This document shows positions 54,299 through 62,977 of a DNA stretch of 64,000 nucleotides, piece after piece. Made by a program: the position numbers and the translations under genes. Under the pieces are notes generated by a model that was given only the letters and a program-made list of their open reading frames with translations, had not been told where the DNA came from and ran no database searches. The DNA comes from Nocardioides bizhenqiangii (lineage in GTDB: Bacteria > Actinomycetota > Actinomycetes > Propionibacteriales > Nocardioidaceae). Positions within the stretch are counted from its first letter, which is position 1; every line of letters starts with the position of its first letter. The stretch is taken from NCBI RefSeq assembly GCF_034661235.1, contig NZ_CP141059.1:372001-436000 (forward strand), in the 5' to 3' direction.

Positions 54299-55213
54299 TT
54301 GGAGACCGCCGCCGCGAAGCGTTTCTCGTGCGCCGCCGCCAGCGTGCTGCGCGACGAGCCGGTGGCCGGCACCGCCACACACGTCCGCACCTGGATGCTG
54401 CTCGAGCACTCGGGCCCCTGGGGCGACGACGCGCTCCTCGACGCCCGCCTCCCGGACGGCCTCGGCGCGTCCCTCAAGCAGCAGGCGAAGACCTACCGCG
54501 CCAAGATCCTGCTCGCCCGGCGCGCGCGGGCGAAGAGAGATCCCGAGCGGCTGAACGTGTACGTGGCCGACGCCCATCCCCGTCTCCCGCGGGTCGAGCA
54601 CGGCACCGTCGGGGATCTCCGTGAGGTGCTCGACCTCGACCTCAGCTCGTTCCGCGAGGGGGGCTCGGCCGGGCTGGAGCCCTACGACGGCGCCCTCTTC
54701 TGCGTCTGCACCAACGGTCGTCACGACGCCTGCTGCGCGGAGTTCGGCCGGCCCGTCGCGATGGCGCTCGACGACGCGCACCCCGAGGAGACCTGGGAGG
54801 TCTCGCACATCGGCGGCGACCGCTTCGCGGGGAACCTGGTCGTGCTGCCGGAAGGCCTCTACTACGGGCGTCTCGACCCTCAGCGCGCGATTGGCGTCGC
54901 GGGTGCACACGTCGCCGGCGAGCTGGACCTCGACCACCTGCGCGGCCGGTCGTCCTACCCGATGCCGGTCCAGGCCGCCGAGCACCATCTGCGGCGCCGG
55001 GTCGGAGCCACCCGGATCGTCGACGTCGAGCTGGTCCGACACACGGTCGACGGCGACGTCAACGCGGCCACCTTCGTCGTGGGAGGGGCGACCTACGCCG
55101 TACGCGTCCGGACCGTCCTCGACCCGGCGAGCGCCACGAGGCTGACGTGCAAGGCCCACCGTGACAACCCCATCCCGCGACACGAGCTGTTGTCGGTCGA
55201 GCGGACGTCGTGA
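54299..55213 (+). CDS. Sucrase/ferredoxin-like family protein (thioredoxin-fold 2Fe-2S)
   Basis: 304 residues. FCVCTNGRHDACCAEFG with C135, C137, C145 and C146, plus VSHIGGDRFAGNLVVLPEGLYYGR, match the sucraseferredoxin-like family (thioredoxin-like 2Fe-2S proteins); an extra Cys (C11) lies in RFSCAAAS. TTG start 5 bp after the oxygenase stop; GGAG-like bases overlap that stop. Might supply electrons to keep the oxygenase iron reduced, act on the peptide, or be unrelated. Family members are otherwise poorly characterised. Confidence 0.85.
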   Translation: METAAAKRFSCAAASVLRDEPVAGTATHVRTWMLLEHSGPWGDDALLDARLPDGLGASLKQQAKTYRAKILLARRARAKRDPERLNVYVADAHPRLPRVEHGTVGDLREVLDLDLSSFREGGSAGLEPYDGALFCVCTNGRHDACCAEFGRPVAMALDDAHPEETWEVSHIGGDRFAGNLVVLPEGLYYGRLDPQRAIGVAGAHVAGELDLDHLRGRSSYPMPVQAAEHHLRRRVGATRIVDVELVRHTVDGDVNAATFVVGGATYAVRVRTVLDPASATRLTCKAHRDNPIPRHELLSVERTS

Positions 55214-55278
55214 GCGCTCGACAGCGACCAGAGCGACGAGAGCGATGAGTTGGTGAGGCGACGGCGGTCCACCCGGCC

Positions 55279-55878
55279 ATGGGAATCGTGACCGCAGACA
55301 TCGCCATCACCCTCGACGGCTACGGAAGCGGAGCAGCGCAGAGCCTCGCGCGCCCCTTCGGCGAGCTCGACGACGAGCGGCTCCACAGCTGGATGTTCGA
55401 CCATGCTGCCGAGAACGCCACGGAGGTGGATGCCATCGTCGACGCGGGCGCCTTCGTGATGGGCCGCAACATGTTCACGCCCGGCCGGGGCGACTGGGAC
55501 CCGGACTGGCGTGGGTGGTGGGGCGATGACCCGCCGTACCACGCGCCGGTCTTCGTGCTGACCCATCACGAGCGGGAACCGGTCGTCATGGAGGGCGGCA
55601 CCACCTTCCACTTCGTCACCGACGGGCCGGATGCCGCGCTCGGTCTCGCCCGAGCGGCCGCGGGCGACCGCAACGTTGCGATCGCCGGTGGTGCGTCGAC
55701 GATCAACGCCTACCTTGCGGCCGACGCCATCGATGAGCTGCGGCTGCACGTCGTGCCGTTCACGTCCGGACTCACCGAAGGGTCGCGGATGTTCGACGGC
55801 GTCCCGGCGCTCGCCCTGGAGTCAGTGGGCGCACGGCACACGCCGCACGTCACCCACCTCACCTACCGCCGGGCCTGA
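55279..55878 (+). CDS. Dihydrofolate reductase-like (RibD C-terminal family) protein
   Basis: 199 residues. GIVTADIAITLDGYGSGAAQ, GAFVMGRNMFTPG, DRNVAIAGGASTINAYLAAD and the C-terminal VTHLTYRRA are RibD-C family motifs. Second such reductase in the window; the two share the ending THLTY(E/R) and overall layout but are not close copies. NADPH-dependent reductase of unknown substrate. 65 bp after the Fe-S protein gene; a separate unit is possible. Directly followed by a dispersed repeat. Confidence 0.84.
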   Translation: MGIVTADIAITLDGYGSGAAQSLARPFGELDDERLHSWMFDHAAENATEVDAIVDAGAFVMGRNMFTPGRGDWDPDWRGWWGDDPPYHAPVFVLTHHEREPVVMEGGTTFHFVTDGPDAALGLARAAAGDRNVAIAGGASTINAYLAADAIDELRLHVVPFTSGLTEGSRMFDGVPALALESVGARHTPHVTHLTYRRA

Positions 55879-55888
55879 CCGTCCGGCC

Positions 55889-56032
55889 GTCGAGTAGCCC
55901 GAGCGCCCTGGCCCGAGGGCATATCGAGGCGCCCGCAGCCAAGACCCGACCGTCCCTGCCGTCGGCGGGCACGTCACCAGGTCTCGATACGCGCGTCGCC
56001 GGTTCGTTCCTCACCCGCGGCGCTACTCGACC
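55889..56032. repeat. Palindromic dispersed repeat, GTCGAGTAG/CTACTCGAC family
   Basis: Starts GTCGAGTAGCCCGAGCGCC and ends CTACTCGACC, with inner GGCATATCGAGGCGCCCGC and CAGGTCTCGATACGCGC. Same order as the element at 15.9 kb, about 144 bp. Its right end carries the TAG stop of the ABC ATPase on the minus strand (KVE-stop from AAGGTCGAGTAG). Confidence 0.75.
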
Positions 56033-57144
56033 TTCGCGCCGGATCGGCGCCCGTCCTCGTTCCTCGGACGGGCGGCCGCGCGCTCGAACGCGACGACCTC
56101 GCCGACGACCGCGACGCGGACCCGCTCACCAGGTGCCGGGACCGAGGTGGCCGGGGTACGGGCCGAGAGCTCCTCACCCGAGTCGAGACGCACCCGCACG
56201 GTGGCGTCATGGCCGTAGAAGCTGATGTCGACGACCTCGGCCGGCGCACCGTCCGTCGCGTCCGTGCCGGCCGCGTCGTCGGGCCGGATCTGGATCTGCT
56301 CCGCGCGGACGGCGAGCCGCACCGGTCCGGGGCGGGTTGCTGCCCGGAGGCGGAGGACGCCCAGCGCGCAGTCGGCGTCGGTGCCGTGCGCGACCAGGCC
56401 GTCGAGGAGCGAGGCGTGGCCGAGGAAAGCGGCCACCCGAGGGTCGGCCGGGGTGAGGTAGACCGTCGCGGGGGTCCCGACCTGCAGGAAGCCGCCGTCC
56501 ATCATCACGGCCACCTGGTCGGCGAGCGAGAGCGCCTCGCCCTGGTCGTGGGTCACGAGGACGGCGGCGGCGCCGGCGGTCCGCAGCGCGCGGGCGACGG
56601 CCCGTCCGGTGTCCTCGCGCAGCGCCGCGTCCAGCGAGGAGAACGGCTCGTCGAGGAGTACGACGCGCGGCCGCGGCGCCAGCGCCCGGGCCAGCGCGAC
56701 GCGTTGCTGCTGCCCGCCGGACAGCTCGTGCGGGTAGCGGCTCGCCAGGCTCGTCGGCAGCTCGACCAGCTCCAGCATCTCCGAGACCAGGTCGGCACCC
56801 CGTCGCTCCGACCGTGAGAGCCCGAACGCCACGTTGCCCGCCACGCTGAGGTGCGGGAAGAGCGCGCCGTCCTGGGGCACGTAGCCGAGGCCGCGGAGGC
56901 GGGCGGGGACCGGACGGGGCCCGCCGACGACCGGGGTGCCCGCCACGACCACCGAGCCCGCGGTGGGCGTCACGAACCCGGCGACCGCGCGCAGCAGCGT
57001 GGTCTTGCCGCACCCCGACGGCCCGAGGATCGCGGTGATGCCGTCGGCGACCACCAGGTCGAGGTCACGGAGCACGGGGGTGCCGCCGTAGCCGGCCGCG
57101 AGCCCGTGGACCTCCAGGGCGGCGGTCAGTTCCTTGGAGATCAC
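56023..57144 (-). CDS. fbpC: Iron(III) ABC transporter ATP-binding protein
   Basis: 373 residues. Walker A GPSGCGKTT (near 40), LSGGQQQRVALARAL, Walker B VVLLDEPFSSLD, H-loop VTHDQGEA, then TOBE-type domains to the C-terminus. Energises the two-domain permease encoded upstream (GTGA overlap). Last gene of the iron operon. Its final residues and TAG stop come from a dispersed repeat, so the native C-terminus may have been altered. Confidence 0.9.
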   Translation of the reverse strand: MISKELTAALEVHGLAAGYGGTPVLRDLDLVVADGITAILGPSGCGKTTLLRAVAGFVTPTAGSVVVAGTPVVGGPRPVPARLRGLGYVPQDGALFPHLSVAGNVAFGLSRSERRGADLVSEMLELVELPTSLASRYPHELSGGQQQRVALARALAPRPRVVLLDEPFSSLDAALREDTGRAVARALRTAGAAAVLVTHDQGEALSLADQVAVMMDGGFLQVGTPATVYLTPADPRVAAFLGHASLLDGLVAHGTDADCALGVLRLRAATRPGPVRLAVRAEQIQIRPDDAAGTDATDGAPAEVVDISFYGHDATVRVRLDSGEELSARTPATSVPAPGERVRVAVVGEVVAFERAAARPRNEDGRRSGAKVE

Positions 57145-58688
57145 GACGTGCTCCCGAGGCTCAGCCGGCCCAGCAGCCAGGTGGACGGGATGGACAGCAC
57201 CACCAGCGCCAGGCCGTAGGGAGCCGCGGCGCCGTACGCGATCGAGGACGCATCGGACCAGAAGCGGGTCGCGAGGGTGTCGGTGCCGGTGGGGGCCAGC
57301 AGCAGGGTCGCGGTGAGCTCGGTCGCCACCGCGAGCGCGACCAGGGCCGTGGCAGCGGTCAGGCCGGGCAGGACCAGCGGCAGCGTCACCCGTCGGGCAA
57401 CCGACGGCCCGGTGCAACCGAGGTTGCGCGCGACGTCCTCGAGCCCGGGCGGCACCAGCTCGAACGTCGACCGCACGCTGACGACCGCCCGCGGCAGGAA
57501 CAGGATCGTGTAGCCGATCAGGAGCACGACCAGAGTCTGGTACAGCGACGGCACCACCCGGATGGAGACGGTCACGAGCGCCAGCGCGATGACGATCCCC
57601 GGCATCGCGCTGGCGGTGTAGACGCTGCGCTCGATCGCCGTCGTCAACAGCCCGCGGTGCCGGACCGCCAGCCAGACGACCGGTACGGCGACGGCGGTCG
57701 CCATCAGGCCGCCACCGAGTGCCAGGCCGAGGGTGGTCCAGATCGCGCCGGTCAGCTCGCCGACGTCGACGGAGCTCGAGGTGCCCCGGACCAGCCAGCG
57801 CACCAGGGCCACGATCGGCACCGCCAGCGCCCACAGGGCGAGGGCGGCCAGCGCGCCGACGACGGGCAACCGGAGTCGTCCGAGCCGGATCCGGTGCGGC
57901 ACGCCGCTCGCTCCGGAGCCGACCCGTGCGCGGCGGCGACGGCCCCGCAGCAGCAGCTCCAGACCCAGCAGCAGCAGGCAGAAGGTGACCAGGACCAGCG
58001 CGAGCAGCGTGGCCTCCGGCCCGTTGAAGACGGTGGCGTACTGCTGGAGGATCGCGGTCGTCAGGGTCGGGTAGTTGAGCAGCTGGAGGGCGCCGTACTC
58101 CGCCAGCAGGTGGAGGCCGACCAGCAGCGCACCGCCCAGGACCGCCGGGCTGACGGCGGGGAGCGTCACCCGGGTGAAGACGCTCCAGCCGCTCCGGCCG
58201 AGCGATGTGGCGACCTCTTCGACGGACGGGTCGAGCCGGCGCAGGGCGGCGACCGTCGGCAGGTAGACCAACGGGTAGTACGACAGTGTCACGACCATCA
58301 CGGCGCCCGGGAACGACTGCACGGCGTGGGTCGTCGACACCCATCCGTAGCCGTTGACGAACGCCGGTACGGCGAGCGGGGCGCACATCAGGCCGTGCCA
58401 CCAACCCCGGCCCGGCACGTCGGTCCGCTCGACGACCCAGGCACCGGCGACGCCGATGAAGGTGCTGGCCAGGACCCCGGCGACGAGCAGGCGCACCGTG
58501 TTCCAGAGCAGCTCGCCGATCCGTGGCCGCCACAGGAAGTCAGTGGCCTCGCGGGGGCCGAGCTCGGCGGTGGTCCAGAGCACGTAGCCGAGCGGCACCA
58601 GGGTCAGGGCGGCGACCGCGAGACCCACCGCGAGCAGCAACGGTGAGGCGCCTCCGGCCAGCTGCCGCGGGCGTCTCGTCTCCCGCAC
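57141..58688 (-). CDS. fbpB: Iron(III) ABC transporter permease (fused two-domain)
   Basis: 515 residues, about twelve helices in two homologous halves. EAA-type loops: PSVEEVATSLGRSGWSVFTRV (near 205) and PPGLEDVARNLGCTGPSVARR (near 425). This is the FbpB/SfuB form in which both permease halves are on one chain. Start uncertain: GTG 58688, or CTG 58712 overlapping the fbpA stop with GGAGG upstream. Operon with fbpA and fbpC. Confidence 0.9.
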   Translation of the reverse strand: MRETRRPRQLAGGASPLLLAVGLAVAALTLVPLGYVLWTTAELGPREATDFLWRPRIGELLWNTVRLLVAGVLASTFIGVAGAWVVERTDVPGRGWWHGLMCAPLAVPAFVNGYGWVSTTHAVQSFPGAVMVVTLSYYPLVYLPTVAALRRLDPSVEEVATSLGRSGWSVFTRVTLPAVSPAVLGGALLVGLHLLAEYGALQLLNYPTLTTAILQQYATVFNGPEATLLALVLVTFCLLLLGLELLLRGRRRRARVGSGASGVPHRIRLGRLRLPVVGALAALALWALAVPIVALVRWLVRGTSSSVDVGELTGAIWTTLGLALGGGLMATAVAVPVVWLAVRHRGLLTTAIERSVYTASAMPGIVIALALVTVSIRVVPSLYQTLVVLLIGYTILFLPRAVVSVRSTFELVPPGLEDVARNLGCTGPSVARRVTLPLVLPGLTAATALVALAVATELTATLLLAPTGTDTLATRFWSDASSIAYGAAAPYGLALVVLSIPSTWLLGRLSLGSTS

Positions 58689-58708
58689 GGGTGCGGTGAG
58701 GGTGCCGC

Positions 58709-59716
58709 TCAGAGGAAGCCGACCTCCGTCATCAGGTCGACGACGGCCTCGGAGTCGAGGTCGGACACGTTGACCACCGGGGGCTCGAGCTCGGCGAACG
58801 GCTTGACGCCCTTCTCCAACGTGACTGCAGGGTTGAGGGGGTACTCCAGGGCATAGCTGTCGGCGAGGGTCTGCTGACCCTCCTCGCCGACGAGGAACTC
58901 CATGAACTCCCGGGCCTCGTCCTTCATGTCGCTCGACTCGAGGATGCCCGCGCCGGACACGCTCAGGAAGGCGCCGGGGTCCTGGTCGGTGAAGTAGTAC
59001 TGCTCGCTGTTGTCGCTGAGGTCGCCGCCCTCGACCCGGTCGCGCTCCCAGTAGTAGTGGTAGACGATGCCGACCTCTGACTCGCCGGCGTCGACCGCCT
59101 CCAGCACGACGTTGTTGCCGTCGTAGACGGTGCCGTTCTCCTCGATGCCCTCCAGCCAGGCGCGGGTGGCGTCCTCGCCCTCGAGCTCGAGGATCGCCGC
59201 GACGATCGCCTGGAAGTCGGCGCCCGTCGGCGAGAAGGAGATCCGGCCGGCCCACTCCGGGTCGGCGAGGTCGAGGATCGACCCGGGGAGCTCGGAGGGG
59301 TCGACCAGGTCGGTGTTGTAGACGAGCACGGTCGACCGCGCCACGAACCCGGTCCACAGCCCGCTGCGCGGGCGGTACTGCTCCGGGATCACCTCGAGGA
59401 TCTCGGCGGGCAGCTCCTCGAACAGGCCGGCCTGCTCGACCTGCGACATCGCCGGGGAGTTCTCGGTGAGGAACACGTCCGCGTCCGATGCGTCGCCCTC
59501 CTGGACCAGCTGGTTGGACAGCTCGAGGTCCTTGCCGTGACGCAGCTCGACCTCGATCCCGGACGCCTCCTCGAACGCGGGTGCGATCTCGTCGAGCAGC
59601 TGCTCGTGCTGGGCGTTGTAGATCACCAGCTTCGGCTCGTCCTCGCCGCAGGCGGCGAGGAGCGGGAGGGCGAGGGACAGTGCGGCCAGGCTGACGGCGG
59701 CACGGACGTGGATCAT
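58709..59716 (-). CDS. fbpA: Iron(III) ABC transporter substrate-binding lipoprotein
   Basis: 335 residues. Lipobox LAAC (cleavage before C23). LVIYNAQHEQLLDEIAPAFEE at the mature N-terminus and the tyrosine-rich ligand region VGIVYHYYWERDR (near 228) and EQYYFTDQDPG match class II ferric-binding proteins, where paired Tyr bind Fe3+. AAGGAAA upstream; its ATG overlaps the stop of the ligase-acyltransferase gene (ATGA), so all four genes form one operon under the iron box. Confidence 0.9.
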   Translation of the reverse strand: MIHVRAAVSLAALSLALPLLAACGEDEPKLVIYNAQHEQLLDEIAPAFEEASGIEVELRHGKDLELSNQLVQEGDASDADVFLTENSPAMSQVEQAGLFEELPAEILEVIPEQYRPRSGLWTGFVARSTVLVYNTDLVDPSELPGSILDLADPEWAGRISFSPTGADFQAIVAAILELEGEDATRAWLEGIEENGTVYDGNNVVLEAVDAGESEVGIVYHYYWERDRVEGGDLSDNSEQYYFTDQDPGAFLSVSGAGILESSDMKDEAREFMEFLVGEEGQQTLADSYALEYPLNPAVTLEKGVKPFAELEPPVVNVSDLDSEAVVDLMTEVGFL

Positions 59717-62295
59717 CGGGTTTCCTTGCTGGGGGTGTCGAGCTGTGGGTGGGAAGCGCCGAGGCCGTGCCAGTGGCGGCGGCCCAGGACACGCCCTCGG
59801 TCCGAGACGTGGTCGACGAGCCGCCACACGGCGATGCCGACCAGGAGTGAGGCGAGCAGCCCGGCGACGGGCAGCCGGTGCTCGAAGTGGGGATAGACCT
59901 GCCAGTGGGTCAGGTAGACGTAGAGGGAGGCGCCCGCCACCTGGCCGACCACGCCGATGAGGGCCCGCGGGAAAGGCACGTACGGCAGCCAGACCAGCGC
60001 CAGCAGGCCGAGCGCGATCGTCGCCTCGCGGACCGGGTCGTCGCAGAAACCGACCAGGCCGGCGACCAGCAGCGCCGAGAGCAGCAGTCGGTGGCCCGCG
60101 TGACGTGCCCGGGTGGCGGCCCAGCCGCCCGCGAACAGCCAGGCCACGAACAGCGACGAGTGGATGAGGTCCCCGTCGTACCCGCTCGCTGTCGCCCAGA
60201 ACCGCGGGACCAGGCCGGCCACGACGAGCCCGACGGCGAACCAGTACGGCGACCGCCGCTCCCACGCCGCGACCCGGGCGACGGTCGTGAGCGCGCCGGC
60301 GCCGACCAGCAGGTAGACGAGCACCTCGATGAACCAGAAGTGCCACTCGGGCTCGTGCCAGGTGCGGCGGCCGATCGCGTCGTTGAGGAGCAGGACGTTG
60401 CGCCAGCCGTACTGGCCGCTGATCAGCAGGACCGCCGCGACCCAGAGCGCGGTGGGGACGGCGATGCGGGCGATCGAGCGGGTGAGGTTGCGCCGGCGCT
60501 CACTGCGCTCGGCGCCCGCCAGATGGAAGCGCGCGAAGTTCGCGCCGGCGACGGCCAGGAGCACGTGGGCGCCACCGGCGAGCACGAACAGGTTGGTGTG
60601 GCTGCCGACGATCATCACGATCGCCGCCGCGCGCAGCAGGATCCCGGTGTCGAGCCGCACCCAGCGCGAACGGCGGGCGCCGGCCGCCGACGCGGCGAGG
60701 TCGCCGATCGTCCGGTCCGGCCAGTCCGACGGCAGGCGTCCGAGTCGACTCTCCAGACGCAGCGAGAGCTCGACGTAGGACAGTGAGTCGCCGCCGAGAC
60801 CCGTGAACGTGTCGTCCGCGGTGACCCGGTGCCGGCCGAGCACGGCGGCGTACACCGCCGTCAGCGCGTCGACCGGCGACAACGCGCGGACGTCGGCACG
60901 CGGCGCCTCGAGCCGGGACACCGCGGCCTGGTCGACCTTGCCGTTGGGCAGTCGCGGCACCGCAGCGACGGGTACGACGGCGACGGCGTGCTCGGGCAGG
61001 CCGGTCGCGGCGACGGCTGTCGCGGCGGCCTCGTCGATCGCGAACCGGTCGGCCTCGCCCGCAAGGGCGACCACGAGCCGGGTCGCGTCGGCGGACTCGG
61101 CGCAGGCGACCTCGTGGTCGTCGAGGGTGAGCAGGTTCTCCACTCGGTCGAGGTCGATCCGCTTCCCGAAGAGCTTGGCGAATCGCGAGCTGCGACCGAC
61201 GACCTCGAACAACCCCGCGTCGTTCTGCCGGGCCAGGTCGCCGGTGCGCAGCTCGGTGAGCTCCGCGCCGCGGGCCAGGTCGGCGGTGCCGTGGGCGTAA
61301 CCCATCATCACGTTCGGGCCCGTGTAGACCAGCTCGCCGACGCCGGCGGCGTGCCCGACCGCACCGTCGACGGGCTCGAGGTGCAGCGCGCCACCGGGGA
61401 TCGCGACGCCGATCGCGCCGGGGTGGGCATCGGTCAGGTCCGGGGGCAGGTAGGCCATCCGGGCGGTCGCCTCGGTCTGGCCGTACATGACGATCAGGTC
61501 CCAGCCCTCGCGCCGACCGCGCTCGGCGACGGCGGCGACCCGGTCAGGAGCGAGCCGGCCACCGGCCTGGGTGACCTGCCGCAGGGTCGGCAGTGCCGGC
61601 CAGCCGGCGGTGTCGAGCAGGTCGAAGGTGAACGGCACGCCCGCGAACGACGTCACCCCGGTCGCCCGCGCCAGGTCCCAGAGCGCCGACTCGGCGACGG
61701 AGAGGTCGGTGAGCACGAGCGAGGCGCCGACCGCGAGGTGGCTGTGCAGCACCGAGAGGCCGTAGCAGTAGTCGAGGGGGAGCGTGGTGATCGCCCGGTC
61801 GTCCGCGGTCAGGCCGAGGTAGGACGCGATCGCTCCGGCGTTGCTCTCGATGTTGCTCCGGGACAGGCGGACCAGCTTGGGCGAGCCGGTGGATCCGGAG
61901 GTGCTGAGCAGCAGCCGCAGGTCGGGGTGAAGGACCGGGTCCGGTCGGCCGGTCGCCGTGAAGCCGCCGTCGGCCCAGGTGGTGCTCGCGCCGTAAGCCC
62001 GGGCGAGCACCTCGTCGTGGGACAGGAGCACGGCGTGGCCCCCTGCGAGCGCGGCCAGGTAGGCGACGACGAACTCGATCGTCGGCGCCGGGACCAGGCC
62101 GACCAGCCGCTGGGCGGACCCGAGCCGGGCCCGCGCCCGGGCGACCCGGTCCGCGAGGTCGTCGTACGACACCACCTCGTGGCCGGCGACCAACGCGGGC
62201 CGTCCGCCGTGCTGCGCGAGGTCCGCCGCGAACCCGACGCCCGTGCGGGGCCGGGTGGCGCGATCGGGCGCGCTCGTCGGCAGCGGGGGCGTCAC
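59713..62295 (-). CDS. Fused AMP-ligase / carrier protein / acyltransferase-3 membrane protein
   Basis: 860 residues, three parts. (1) Adenylation domain, residues about 20-460: P-loop STSGSTGSPK (131-140), A5 YGQTEATAR (271), RTGDLARQ (350), A10 K453 in LPNGKVDQ. (2) Acyl/peptidyl carrier domain, about 470-540, with phosphopantetheine site S504 in GGDSLSYVEL. (3) Acyltransferase-3 family membrane domain, about 545-850, ten or so helices. The architecture implies activation of an acid, loading on the built-in carrier and transfer to an acceptor at the membrane. GTG 62295 is 6 nt after a TATATT box inside an iron box. First gene of the operon with fbpABC. Product unknown; needs a phosphopantetheinyl transferase encoded elsewhere. 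Confidence 0.88.
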   Translation of the reverse strand: MTPPLPTSAPDRATRPRTGVGFAADLAQHGGRPALVAGHEVVSYDDLADRVARARARLGSAQRLVGLVPAPTIEFVVAYLAALAGGHAVLLSHDEVLARAYGASTTWADGGFTATGRPDPVLHPDLRLLLSTSGSTGSPKLVRLSRSNIESNAGAIASYLGLTADDRAITTLPLDYCYGLSVLHSHLAVGASLVLTDLSVAESALWDLARATGVTSFAGVPFTFDLLDTAGWPALPTLRQVTQAGGRLAPDRVAAVAERGRREGWDLIVMYGQTEATARMAYLPPDLTDAHPGAIGVAIPGGALHLEPVDGAVGHAAGVGELVYTGPNVMMGYAHGTADLARGAELTELRTGDLARQNDAGLFEVVGRSSRFAKLFGKRIDLDRVENLLTLDDHEVACAESADATRLVVALAGEADRFAIDEAAATAVAATGLPEHAVAVVPVAAVPRLPNGKVDQAAVSRLEAPRADVRALSPVDALTAVYAAVLGRHRVTADDTFTGLGGDSLSYVELSLRLESRLGRLPSDWPDRTIGDLAASAAGARRSRWVRLDTGILLRAAAIVMIVGSHTNLFVLAGGAHVLLAVAGANFARFHLAGAERSERRRNLTRSIARIAVPTALWVAAVLLISGQYGWRNVLLLNDAIGRRTWHEPEWHFWFIEVLVYLLVGAGALTTVARVAAWERRSPYWFAVGLVVAGLVPRFWATASGYDGDLIHSSLFVAWLFAGGWAATRARHAGHRLLLSALLVAGLVGFCDDPVREATIALGLLALVWLPYVPFPRALIGVVGQVAGASLYVYLTHWQVYPHFEHRLPVAGLLASLLVGIAVWRLVDHVSDRGRVLGRRHWHGLGASHPQLDTPSKETR

Positions 62296-62301
62296 CCGTT
62301 C

Positions 62302-62324
62302 AATATAAGGCTAGCCAAACCAAC
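62302..62324 (-). promoter_or_regulatory. DtxR/IdeR-type iron box on a leaderless promoter
   Basis: The minus-strand sequence GTTGGTTTGGCTAGCCTTA (62324-62306) matches TTAGGTTAGGCTAACCTAA at 14 of 19 positions. The -10 box TATATT (62307-62302) begins at its edge, and the GTG start is 6 nt further. Repression by iron-loaded DtxR/IdeR of the ligase-fbpABC operon is the straightforward reading. Confidence 0.72.
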
Positions 62325-62397
62325 GTTAGGCATCGCTCACCAAAACGGCCCGGCGGCGCTGGTTGCGGTGCGCGCGCGAGCCCCGGGAACCCAGTTG

Positions 62398-62871
62398 TCA
62401 GCCTGCGACGCGTGTCAGCCGGAAGACCGGGATCACCCGGTCGGTGCGCTCGGCGTACTTGTCGAAGTTCGGCCACAACGCCCGCATCGTCTCCCACGCC
62501 TGCTCGCGCTCCTCACCCACCATCTCGCGCCAGGTGACCGTGTAGTCCTGCCGCCGGTAGCGGATCTTGACCGTCTCGGCCGCCCGGAGGTTGGCGACCC
62601 AGATCGGCGGCTTGGGGGCGCCGAAGTAGGACCCGGCGATCAGCCACTCGTCGCCGTCCGGGACGGTCAGCAGGTTGGTGGACCGGGGGATGCCACTCTT
62701 CCGGCCCGGCACCGTCAGCACGACGTTGGGCAGGCCGGCGATGTCGAGGATGCCGTAGCGGTTCTTCGTGACCTTGTGAACCAGGTTGTCGGTCCAGACG
62801 ATCTGGGGGAGCAGCTTCGGCATCCACGAGATGGAGCCGATCTTGATCGCGACGGGGGTGAGCAGGCCCAT
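62398..62871 (-). CDS. Nitroreductase-family deazaflavin(F420)-dependent oxidoreductase
   Basis: 157 residues. GLPNVVLTVPGRKSGIPRSTNLL (in part LTVPGRKSGIPRSTNLL) and WLIAGSYFGAPKPPIWVANLRA are hallmarks of the DDN-like split-beta-barrel family that binds F420 in actinobacteria. Physiological substrate unknown. ATG 62871 follows TACCTT by 6 nt (leaderless geometry). Divergent from the PAP2 gene; convergent neighbours none. Confidence 0.88.
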   Translation of the reverse strand: MGLLTPVAIKIGSISWMPKLLPQIVWTDNLVHKVTKNRYGILDIAGLPNVVLTVPGRKSGIPRSTNLLTVPDGDEWLIAGSYFGAPKPPIWVANLRAAETVKIRYRRQDYTVTWREMVGEEREQAWETMRALWPNFDKYAERTDRVIPVFRLTRVAG

Positions 62872-62918
62872 GCCCGAAAGGTAGACGAAAGGACCGTTCC
62901 GCGGTCGGCCGCCCGCTT

Positions 62919-62955
62919 GATGAGCGCCAGATGAGAGCCTCATCGAGGTCTCATC
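62919..62955 (+). promoter_or_regulatory. Symmetric operator array upstream of PAP2 gene
   Basis: GATGAG-N5-GATGAG-AGC-CTCATC-N5-CTCATC: two 11-bp-period direct repeats facing their exact complement, 37 bp. Tandem hexamers at 11-bp period are typical of OmpR/PhoB-type response regulators. TAACGT (62965-62970) and the GTG at 62978 fit a leaderless start, placing the array about -23 to -59. Confidence 0.6.
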
Positions 62956-62977
62956 CGGCGTTCCTAACGTCGTCGAC

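Noticed and set aside
52785..54380. Minus-strand frame with Val-Ala-Val-Gly repeats opposite the Asp-rich peptide
   Set aside because: The repeat is only the complement of the Asp codons; the plus-strand peptide has a strong ribosome-binding site and couples to the oxygenase gene.
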